Made by a program: the position numbers and the translations under genes. A stretch of DNA of 5,382 nt from Eubacterium sp. (GTDB lineage Bacteria > Bacillota > Clostridia > Peptostreptococcales > Anaerovoracaceae). The stretch spans positions 1-5,382 of the forward strand of contig JAFOKI010000007.1 in NCBI GenBank assembly GCA_017419895.1, written 5' to 3'. The notes beneath the pieces were generated by a model. The model did not search any database. It saw only the letters and a list, made by a program, of their open reading frames with translations, and had not been told where the DNA came from. Shown piece by piece: positions 1 through 5,382 of the stretch. The first letter of the stretch is position 1, and every line of letters begins with the position of its first letter.

Positions 1-1
1 A

Positions 2-823
2 GTCACGTGCGTTGCGACAGACCCCGGACCGTTTGGTAAATTCATAGACCTTCACGATGATAACGGTGATATCGGATTCCCGCCTGACGGACAGTGTGTG
101 GTCGTGAGTAAACTCGCGCACGATTACGGGATAGGTCCGGGTGACGAACTCATTCTCAAGGATGGATACAAAGAGACAAAGGTCACAGTCGCCGCCGTTT
201 GCGAGAATTATGTCGGCGATAACATATATATGAGCTTTGATACGTACAAAAATGGTTTCGGCAAGAAGCCGGGAATCAAAATGGCTTACGTGACCGTGAA
301 TAATTCAGAGGATGAGGCTGTCGTAAGAGCGCACGCGACAACCGCCGCTAAGTATGATAGGACTGCAGCGGTTTCTGTCAATATAGATACGAGAGAACGT
401 GTCAACAATATGATGAAGAGCCTGAACTCTGTCATATATGTGGTCATTCTTTCGGCAGGGCTTCTCGCGTTTATAGTTTTATATAATTTGACAAACATCA
501 ACATCACGGAGCGCGTCCGCGAAATCGCGACTATCAAGGTGCTCGGTTTCTATCCGATCGAGGTATCGCAGTACGTATTCCGTGAAAATCTCGCGCTGAC
601 CGCAGCTGCTGCGCTTGTGGGGCTGCCGTTAGGCAAGAAATTGCTCGACTTTGTTATAGACAGTATAGTCATCACCTTTATATACTTTGAACCAAGACTA
701 GACAGGCTGGATTATCTGATGGCAGTCATACTGACGTTCGCGTTCGCATTTATAGTGAATCTTGCGATGCAGCCAAGGCTAAGGGGTGTTTCAATGACAG
801 AGTCGCTCAAGTCGGTGGAATGA
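2..823 (+). CDS. FtsX-superfamily ABC transporter permease, C-terminal part (5' truncated)
   Basis: The frame is open from the left edge to a TGA at 821-823, so the first 273 visible residues are the tail of a longer protein and the true start lies outside the window. The first ~135 residues look like an extracytoplasmic domain of the MacB/FtsX permease type. Three hydrophobic segments follow at roughly visible residues 142-162, 196-214 and 236-255. Just after the first is the pattern NITERVREIATIKVLGF, a cytoplasmic loop typical of FtsX-like permeases that contact an ABC ATPase. The C-terminus (RLRGVSMTESLKSVE) is also typical of large Firmicute permeases of this family. Such proteins act in the membrane with a separate ATPase, in peptide or lipid export, antimicrobial resistance or mechanotransmission; the substrate cannot be told here. 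Its ATPase is probably encoded upstream, outside the window. It is not ftsX itself, which lies downstream behind its own promoter. Confidence 0.88.
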   Translation, partial: VTCVATDPGPFGKFIDLHDDNGDIGFPPDGQCVVVSKLAHDYGIGPGDELILKDGYKETKVTVAAVCENYVGDNIYMSFDTYKNGFGKKPGIKMAYVTVNNSEDEAVVRAHATTAAKYDRTAAVSVNIDTRERVNNMMKSLNSVIYVVILSAGLLAFIVLYNLTNINITERVREIATIKVLGFYPIEVSQYVFRENLALTAAAALVGLPLGKKLLDFVIDSIVITFIYFEPRLDRLDYLMAVILTFAFAFIVNLAMQPRLRGVSMTESLKSVE

Positions 824-917
824 CGACAGTATGGGTTGCTGCCTTTTGTTCTCCAAAGAAAAGAATGCAAAAATTGCGGCGCTCAACATTGTTCGCAAGA
901 TTCATTCTCTTACCCGC

Positions 918-945
918 GTCACGGAATCTTCACATACTCTTCACG
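918..945 (+). promoter_or_regulatory. Three 11-base-phased TTCACA-like hexamers, candidate response-regulator site
   Basis: GTCACG (918-923), TTCACA (929-934) and TTCACG (940-945) start exactly 11 bases apart, each separated by 5 bases, so they lie on one face of the helix. The array ends 20 bases upstream of the proposed -35 element, a position suited to activation. Tandem hexamers with 5-base gaps are the known layout for OmpR/PhoB-family regulators. TTCACA fits the Bacillus PhoP pattern TT(A/C/T)A(C/T)A. Read on the other strand, TGTGAA is one base off the WalR pattern TGTWAH. Which regulator binds, if any, is inference. Confidence 0.45.
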
Positions 946-952
946 TCTTAAG

Positions 953-968
953 AAAGGCTTAAGCCTTT
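953..968. repeat. Perfect 16-bp palindrome overlapping the -35 region
   Basis: AAAGGCTTAAGCCTTT is identical to its reverse complement. Its last three bases overlap the proposed -35 hexamer (966-971). The position suits an operator for a dimeric repressor. As RNA it could only form a five-pair AAAGG/CCTTT stem with a CTTAAG loop, and no separate T-run follows, so a terminator for the upstream permease gene is a weaker reading. The CTTAAG core is repeated 11 bases upstream at 947-952. Confidence 0.5.
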
Positions 969-994
969 TCAGAAATGCTTAAATATGGTATAAT
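966..994 (+). promoter_or_regulatory. Sigma-A-type promoter of the ftsE operon
   Basis: A consensus -10 element, TATAAT, lies at 989-994. TGG comes directly before it (986-988), giving an extended -10. Exactly 17 bases upstream of the -10 is TTTTCA (966-971), which matches TTGACA at four of six positions. Transcription would start near 1000-1002, giving a 5' leader of only about 33 bases before the ftsE ATG. No other promoter of this quality is seen in the window, so it probably drives ftsE, ftsX, the M23 gene and recJ together. Confidence 0.8.
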
Positions 995-1023
995 GCTCGG
1001 GTGACAATAGGAGAAGTGTTTTT

Positions 1024-1030
1024 GAGGGGG
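1024..1030 (+). promoter_or_regulatory. Ribosome binding site of ftsE
   Basis: GAGGGGG lies four bases upstream of ATG 1035, a short spacing. In the ftsE frame a TGA stop at 1023-1025 blocks any earlier start, which fixes the start choice. Confidence 0.65.
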
Positions 1031-1034
1031 ATCG

Positions 1035-1751
1035 ATGATCACTTTCAGCAATGTAACAAAGAAATACGGCGATAACATCGCGCTGGACAATGTCAGTATT
1101 GACATCGACGCGGGAGACTTTGTATTCCTGGTCGGACCCAGCGGCGCGGGTAAATCGACTTTCATAAAACTCATGCTGCATGAGATCGAGGCGGATTCCG
1201 GCCGCATCCAGGTTGGAGATTATGACGTCACGGCTCTCAGCAACAGGGAAATACCGCAGCTCAGACGTAAAATCGGTATCGTTTTCCAGGACTTCCGTCT
1301 TCTTCCGAGAAAGACAGTGTTCGAGAACGTAGCTTTTGCAATGGAGATACTTCACAGGAGCAGGAGATCTATCAAACGCCGCGTACCTCAGGTGCTGAGG
1401 CTTGTTGGTATCGAGGATAAGGCTAAACGTTATCCGCAGGAGCTTTCCGCGGGCGAACAGCAGAGAGTAGCGATCGCGAGAGCGATAATAAATAACCCGA
1501 AGGTCCTGATTGCAGACGAGCCCACAGGAAACCTCGACCCGAACACGGCGGACGGGATCATGCAGCTTCTTGACGAGATAAATATGACCGGCACAACTAT
1601 CGTGATGGTAACTCATGCCAAGGATATCGTCGACAAGATGAACAAGCGTGTAGTGGCTATCGATGAGGGGCGGATTGCCAGAGACTCGTTCGGCCAGTAT
1701 GGCTATGACGAAGCCGACATCTTCTATGAGGGGGTCTTTGACGATGATTAA
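1035..1751 (+). CDS. ftsE: FtsE, ATPase of the FtsEX cell-wall hydrolase activation complex
   Basis: This 238-residue ABC ATPase is close to the usual FtsE length. All nucleotide-binding motifs are visible: Walker A GPSGAGKS (34-41), Q-loop Q85, signature LSAGEQQR (137-144), Walker B VLIADEP with catalytic E162, D-loop GNLD (165-168) and switch H194. The segment VFQDFRLLPRKTVFENVAFAME (from residue 83) is typical of FtsE. The identity is secured by ftsX immediately downstream, overlapping it by 8 bases. FtsE binds FtsX at the inner face of the membrane and couples ATP hydrolysis to activation of a peptidoglycan hydrolase during division or elongation. Two small oddities are an alanine in the signature, where LSGGEQQR is the common form, and an acidic C-terminal tail (EGVFDDD) whose codons carry the ftsX ribosome binding site. 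It is the first gene of the operon and lies just behind the promoter at 966-994. Confidence 0.96.
   Translation: MITFSNVTKKYGDNIALDNVSIDIDAGDFVFLVGPSGAGKSTFIKLMLHEIEADSGRIQVGDYDVTALSNREIPQLRRKIGIVFQDFRLLPRKTVFENVAFAMEILHRSRRSIKRRVPQVLRLVGIEDKAKRYPQELSAGEQQRVAIARAIINNPKVLIADEPTGNLDPNTADGIMQLLDEINMTGTTIVMVTHAKDIVDKMNKRVVAIDEGRIARDSFGQYGYDEADIFYEGVFDDD
1728..1734 (+). promoter_or_regulatory. Ribosome binding site of ftsX, inside ftsE
   Basis: GAGGGGG, the same heptamer used by ftsE, lies within the last codons of ftsE, nine bases upstream of ATG 1744. This spacing supports 1744 as the ftsX start over the next in-frame ATG at 1753. Confidence 0.7.
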
Positions 1752-2634
1752 TATGTTCTACAACATCAAACAGGCCCTCATCCAGATAGGAAGAAACAAG
1801 GGTATGAGCCTTGCGTCGTTCTTTGCGATCACGGCAATGCTCCTGATACTTGGTGTGCTCTTCTCGATTTCAATCAACATCAACCTGTTTACAGAAGTAA
1901 TCAAGCAGGACTTCGATACGGTGGAGATATATCTGGAGGATGACATCACGGAAGACAATTCCGACAGGCTGATAATGACATTCTCGGAGCTGGAAGGCGT
2001 AAAGGACGTAAGATACCGCACTAAGGACGAGGCGCTTGTCATAATGAAAGAGCGCTGGGGCGAAAGTGGATTCCTGCTCGACTCGATCGGTGAGAACCCG
2101 CTCCCCAATTCGATACTTGTTGATGTCGAGGACCTTGATACCGCAGAAACGGTTGTCAAAACAGCTAATTCGACCAAAGGTGTAGAAAGTACGAAATACT
2201 TTAAGGAGACAGTTGACAAGCTGACTCGTGTCACCAGGTTCCTGCAGATCACATCGCTGATAATAATGGCCTTCCTTGTGCTGATCTCGATCGTCGTCGT
2301 ATCGAACACGATCAAACTTACAGTGTTCGCGAGGGCTAAAGAAATATCGATAATGAAATACGTCGGCGCCACTAACTGGTTCATCAGGTGGCCGTTCCTG
2401 ATAGAAGGAATCATAATCGGCGTGGTATCGTCGCTGGCAGCGGCAGGCCTTGTCTATCTGATTTACAGCAGAGTCATAGACATAATCGGATACAGGGTAA
2501 TGACGATCCTTTCGTCACCGCTCGTTTCCGCGGCATACCTGTCCAAGAACCTGATAATAATCTTCCTCTCGCTTGGAATAAGCATAGGCGCTTGCGGAAG
2601 TATCGTATCGATGAGACGTTTCCTTGATGCATAG
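1744..2634 (+). CDS. ftsX: FtsX, membrane subunit of the FtsEX complex
   Basis: The protein has 296 residues and four membrane segments at about 23-45, 167-190, 215-242 and 265-288. A large extracellular loop (about 46-165) lies between the first two. This is the classic FtsX topology, and the length fits Gram-positive family members. Family-typical stretches include NPLPNSILVDV in the loop (118-128), VFARAKEISIMKYVGATNWFIRWP (from 194) and the C-terminal SMRRFLDA. FtsX anchors FtsE to the membrane. Its large loop is the known contact site for coiled-coil hydrolases such as CwlO or PcsB, and the secreted coiled-coil protein encoded 13 bases downstream is the obvious partner. ATG 1744 is chosen because GAGGGGG precedes it by nine bases and it overlaps the ftsE stop by 8 bases, indicating translational coupling. 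The frame stays open upstream to 1663, but that stretch is inside ftsE and would add a non-family N-terminus. Confidence 0.95.
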   Translation: MINMFYNIKQALIQIGRNKGMSLASFFAITAMLLILGVLFSISININLFTEVIKQDFDTVEIYLEDDITEDNSDRLIMTFSELEGVKDVRYRTKDEALVIMKERWGESGFLLDSIGENPLPNSILVDVEDLDTAETVVKTANSTKGVESTKYFKETVDKLTRVTRFLQITSLIIMAFLVLISIVVVSNTIKLTVFARAKEISIMKYVGATNWFIRWPFLIEGIIIGVVSSLAAAGLVYLIYSRVIDIIGYRVMTILSSPLVSAAYLSKNLIIIFLSLGISIGACGSIVSMRRFLDA

Positions 2635-2638
2635 AAAA

Positions 2639-2643
2639 GAGGG
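2639..2643 (+). promoter_or_regulatory. Ribosome binding site of the M23 peptidase gene
   Basis: GAGGG, four bases before ATG 2648, has the same short spacing as at ftsE. It favours 2648 over the in-frame TTG 2624 and ATG 2627, which lie inside the end of ftsX and lack a good site. Confidence 0.55.
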
Positions 2644-2647
2644 AATA

Positions 2648-3727
2648 ATGCAGATATCGCTCAGAAAAAGAATCTTTGTTGTATTCATGACGATGGTCAT
2701 GGCGTTTTCGCTCATGCCGGCGCTTGCTTCGTATGCGGACAAAGAATCCGAAAAGCGTGAAGAACTGGAAAAAGTCCAGGAAGAGCAGGACCAGGTATCC
2801 GAGGAGCTGGAGAAACTCACCGGTGAGATAGAAACAAAAGAGCAGGAAATCAGTACTCTGGAGGATGCGATCGACAAGAAAACGAAGCAGGTCAAGAAAA
2901 CCAAGGAAAGCCTCGAGAAAACCAAACAGGATCTTGCCGATAGAGAAGAAGCATTCGAGAACCGTGTAAGAGCCATGTATGAAAACGGATCTGTAGGGTA
3001 TATCGAGATCCTTCTCGGCTCCAAAAACGTTGCCGACCTTATCAGTAATGTCGACATGGTCAAACGCATCTACAGGAATGACCAGAAAGTTATAAAAGAA
3101 ATAGAAGAAGACCAGAAGCAGCTGGAATACAAGGAAGAAAAGCTCAAGCAGGAAAAGAAAGAACTTGCAGAGCAGCAGACAGAACTTGAAACAGCCAAGG
3201 CAAGTCTGGATTCGTCAAAAGCGCAGCTTCAGGCGAAATATGACGAACTGGAAGAAGAAATAGAGAATCTCAGAAAAGAGATCATCATGATACAGGAAGC
3301 TAAGCGTGTCACTGCGGCTACAGGTGTCGATATTGATCTTCCAATCAAGTACACAGGCGGCAAGTTTGTATGGCCATGTTCGGGTCCGATCACATCCCCG
3401 TTCGGAGAGTCGCGTTCATATGAAAGCCATCCGGGAATCGACATTGGTGTACCGACAGGAACACCTATTCATGCTGCCGCTGACGGTGTCGTTATTCGCT
3501 CAAGTTATTACGGCGGATACGGAAACTGCGTCGTCATCAGCCATGGCGACGGAATATCGACTTTGTACGGACATAACAGTTCACTTGCGTGTTCTGTCGG
3601 TGAGTCCGTCAAGCAGGGCGACGTCATAGCATATGCCGGTTCCACAGGATGGAGCACAGGCCCGCACTGCCATTTCGAGGTGCAGATCAACGGTGCTGTT
3701 ACGAACCCGCTAAATTTCCTGAATTAG
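2648..3727 (+). CDS. Exported coiled-coil M23 peptidoglycan endopeptidase, probable FtsEX partner
   Basis: The protein has 359 residues. A signal peptide is clear: basic SLRKR (4-8), hydrophobic core about 9-26, and likely cleavage after ALA (27) or SYA (30). Residues 31-220 are rich in E, K and Q with heptad-like spacing and form a long coiled coil. This is interrupted near 107-142 by a conserved-looking segment (MYENGSVGYIEILLGSKNVADLI) resembling the hinge region of PcsB/CwlO-type proteins. The C-terminal M23 (LytM) domain spans about 240-359, starting near FVWPCSGPITSPFG. All expected zinc and catalytic residues are present: H261 and D265 (HPGID), H309 (LYGHN), and H340 and H342 (GPHCHFEV). 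It should therefore be an active peptidoglycan endopeptidase, unlike EnvC, whose LytM domain is degenerate. Its place directly after ftsX suggests that the FtsX extracellular loop controls it, which is inference by analogy with CwlO, PcsB and EnvC. Four cysteines (244, 294, 315, 341) all fall in the catalytic domain. There is no cell-wall anchor motif. Confidence 0.92.
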   Translation: MQISLRKRIFVVFMTMVMAFSLMPALASYADKESEKREELEKVQEEQDQVSEELEKLTGEIETKEQEISTLEDAIDKKTKQVKKTKESLEKTKQDLADREEAFENRVRAMYENGSVGYIEILLGSKNVADLISNVDMVKRIYRNDQKVIKEIEEDQKQLEYKEEKLKQEKKELAEQQTELETAKASLDSSKAQLQAKYDELEEEIENLRKEIIMIQEAKRVTAATGVDIDLPIKYTGGKFVWPCSGPITSPFGESRSYESHPGIDIGVPTGTPIHAAADGVVIRSSYYGGYGNCVVISHGDGISTLYGHNSSLACSVGESVKQGDVIAYAGSTGWSTGPHCHFEVQINGAVTNPLNFLN

Positions 3728-3737
3728 TTGGTTACTC

Positions 3738-5382
3738 ATGGATCGCGAGTCTAAGCTATTAGAGATATTGAATAAAAGAGGGATCACGGACAGTGCCGAA
3801 ATAGAGGAATTCCTGTCCATGAGGCCGAAAAAAACATATGATCCATTCCTTCTCATCGACATGGATGAAGGAGTGGATCTTGTCTTGTCTGCAGTAGATA
3901 ATGGGGAAAAGATCTGTATCTATGGTGACTATGACGCGGACGGTGTGACAGCGACGGTCATACTTATGGAAGTTCTTTCGCAGCTAACAGACGATTTGAT
4001 GTACTATATCCCGTCGCGCTTCGATGAGGGGTACGGACTCAACGTGGATGCAGTCAGGAAAATCCATGCCGCGGGCACGGGCCTCATAATCACTGTCGAC
4101 TGCGGGAGCGTTTCGGTCGGGGAAGTGGCGCTTGCGCATGAACTTGGCATGAAAGTCCTTGTGACCGATCATCACAGAGTGACGGATGCCTTGGCCGACT
4201 GTCCGGTGATAAATCCTTCAAGACCTGAATGTGAGTATCCTTTCAGGTATCTCGCCGGATGCGGCGTCGCTTTCAAACTTGCACAGGCTTTAACAACGGA
4301 ACTGGGGCTTTCCAAAAAAGTCCTGACGCGCACGCTCGATCTTGTAGCGCTCGGTACGATAGGGGATATAGTTCCTCTGATAGACGAGAACAGGACTCTC
4401 GTAAAGTACGGTCTTTATGCGATCAATCTGAGAGAACGCAAAAATCTTGACATTCTTATTGAGATGGCAGGCCTGACGCCGGGAAGCATAAATGCCGGCA
4501 GAGTGTCTTTCGGGATAGTGCCGAACCTGAATGCGGCGGGACGTATTGAACATGCGGCGAGAGCTGTGGAATTCCTGCTTGCCAAGGATGATGCAGAGAT
4601 AAGAGCAGGCGCGGAAGAACTCATCAAATATAATAGAGGTCGAAAAGTCACACAGGAGAGAATCGCGAAGAACTGCATCGATATCGTGCAGAGAGAGTAT
4701 CCGGAAGATCCGTTCCTGGTGCTTATGCCGGAAGACTCGGATGAAGGAGTTAACGGCAATGTCGCTTCCAATGTAAAGGAAAGGTTCTGGCGACCCACTA
4801 TTATCGTTGCAAAAACGGAAGACGGAAGATATAAAGGTACGGGCAGGAGCATCCCGGGTATCGATCTTTATGATACACTGAAGAAGTACGAGAACTTGTT
4901 TGTGACATTCGGCGGTCATGCGGGAGCGTGCGGTTTCACAATGAATGCCGATCATACCGATGAGCTCAGAACCGGTCTTAACCGGGATATAAGCGCACGG
5001 ATAGTGCAGGAGCCGGGGCTTCTCAAAAAACACATAGATGCGGAACTTGAACTTGACGCAGCCGATATGCGTATCGGACTCGCGAAAGAACTGGAGCTTC
5101 TGGAACCGTGCGGTCAGTCGAATCCGCGGCCCAGGATATCGATCACGGCTGTTGCCACAAGCATTTCGCGGATTGGAACAGACGGTAAGTATCTCAGATT
5201 CAATGCTGAGTTGTCGGATTCGGTCTATGTGCAGTGTGTGGCGTTCAAGGACGCCGATGAGATCACAGCTGTGATAAATGACGATCCGGAAGGAAGATGC
5301 AGATTCACAGGTATAATGGAAATTGATTCCTGGAACGGAAGAGAACGGCTCAAGATGCACGTCATGCAGGCTGAGAGAATAT
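3738..5382 (+). CDS. recJ: RecJ, single-stranded-DNA-specific exonuclease (3' end outside window)
   Basis: The frame is open for 548 codons from ATG 3738 to the right edge without a stop. DHH-family motifs are visible in order: DYDADG (64-69), DCG (121-123), DHH (144-146) and GTIGDIVPL with D210. These aspartates and histidines bind the two metal ions of the nuclease core. A DHHA1 domain follows, with GTGRS (367-371) and GGHAGA (392-397), and then the start of the OB-fold region at LEPCGQSNP (455-463). The last visible residues (WNGRERLKMHVMQAERI) look like the end of the OB fold. If the protein is of E. coli size (577 residues), only a short tail is missing; a longer Firmicute-type C-terminal domain is also possible. 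RecJ degrades single-stranded DNA 5' to 3' in recombination and mismatch or base-excision repair. No Shine-Dalgarno site is seen, and the ATG lies only 10 bases after the M23 stop. A TGA at 3720-3722 rules out any distant upstream start. Confidence 0.95.
   Translation, partial: MDRESKLLEILNKRGITDSAEIEEFLSMRPKKTYDPFLLIDMDEGVDLVLSAVDNGEKICIYGDYDADGVTATVILMEVLSQLTDDLMYYIPSRFDEGYGLNVDAVRKIHAAGTGLIITVDCGSVSVGEVALAHELGMKVLVTDHHRVTDALADCPVINPSRPECEYPFRYLAGCGVAFKLAQALTTELGLSKKVLTRTLDLVALGTIGDIVPLIDENRTLVKYGLYAINLRERKNLDILIEMAGLTPGSINAGRVSFGIVPNLNAAGRIEHAARAVEFLLAKDDAEIRAGAEELIKYNRGRKVTQERIAKNCIDIVQREYPEDPFLVLMPEDSDEGVNGNVASNVKERFWRPTIIVAKTEDGRYKGTGRSIPGIDLYDTLKKYENLFVTFGGHAGACGFTMNADHTDELRTGLNRDISARIVQEPGLLKKHIDAELELDAADMRIGLAKELELLEPCGQSNPRPRISITAVATSISRIGTDGKYLRFNAELSDSVYVQCVAFKDADEITAVINDDPEGRCRFTGIMEIDSWNGRERLKMHVMQAERI

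Noticed and set aside
843..890. Possible rho-independent terminator after the permease gene
   Set aside because: The only stems are short and AT-rich (TTTTG/CAAAG at 844-858, GCAA/TTGC near 869-879), and no T-run follows. I could not support a terminator.
1016..1034. GTG 1016 as an upstream start of ftsE, paired with AGGAGA at 1009-1014
   Set aside because: GTG 1016 is not in the ftsE frame and lies only one base after AGGAGA, and a TGA at 1023-1025 closes the ftsE frame upstream of ATG 1035.
969..1616. Antisense open frame opposite ftsE and its promoter
   Set aside because: It is a shadow of ftsE, whose ABC motifs are complete on the + strand. The antisense product shows no family features.
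1663..1743. N-terminal extension of ftsX by 27 codons
   Set aside because: The extension overlaps the ftsE coding end in another frame and does not look like FtsX. ATG 1744 has a well-spaced GAGGGGG and gives a standard FtsX N-terminus.
2624..2647. Earlier start (TTG 2624 or ATG 2627) for the M23 peptidase
   Set aside because: It would add MMHRKEGI before the signal peptide, lies inside ftsX and has no good ribosome binding site. GAGGG precedes ATG 2648.
4290..5360. Long open frame on the - strand (356 codons) opposite recJ
   Set aside because: It lies entirely within recJ, whose full set of DHH motifs is on the + strand. The antisense product has no recognisable domain, and its openness is explained by recJ codon usage.
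1..5382. Mobile elements, CRISPR repeats, tRNA or rRNA genes
   Set aside because: I saw no terminal inverted repeats, transposase motifs, spaced identical repeats of CRISPR length, or cloverleaf-like tRNA sequence. The window is almost fully accounted for by five genes and one promoter region.

Overview
The window looks like a chromosomal segment of a Gram-positive, Clostridia-like Firmicute. Base composition is moderate, with no strong AT or GC bias. Shine-Dalgarno sites of the GAGGG type precede several genes. FtsEX is followed directly by an exported coiled-coil M23 peptidase. The style of the FtsE, FtsX and RecJ proteins fits this, but I would not name a family from the sequence alone.

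Layout, all genes on the + strand: (1) positions 2-823 are the C-terminal part of an FtsX-superfamily ABC transporter permease, cut by the left edge. (2) Positions 824-1034 are a 211-base intergenic region. It holds a strong extended -10 promoter (TATAAT at 989-994), a perfect 16-bp palindrome touching the -35 region, and, further upstream, three TTCACA-like hexamers spaced exactly 11 bases apart. These resemble an OmpR/PhoB-family response-regulator site. (3) Positions 1035-5382 form a tightly packed operon: ftsE, ftsX (8-base overlap), an exported coiled-coil M23 endopeptidase (13-base gap) and recJ (10-base gap). recJ runs off the right edge with nearly all of its coding sequence present.

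How the genes work together: FtsE (ATPase) and FtsX (membrane protein with a large extracellular loop) form a complex that transmits ATP hydrolysis across the membrane to a coiled-coil peptidoglycan hydrolase or its activator. The best candidate partner is the third gene, which has a signal peptide, a long coiled coil and an M23 domain with all expected zinc and catalytic residues. Known FtsEX partners are E. coli EnvC (degenerate LytM domain that activates amidases), B. subtilis CwlO (NlpC/P60 catalytic domain) and pneumococcal PcsB (CHAP domain). This locus would put an apparently active M23 metallopeptidase in that role. RecJ, a single-strand DNA exonuclease, shares the transcript without an obvious functional link and has no visible Shine-Dalgarno site, which suggests translational coupling.

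I see no mobile element, CRISPR array, structured RNA, tRNA or rRNA. The window is mostly recognisable core biology. The least explained part is the regulatory architecture at 918-994.
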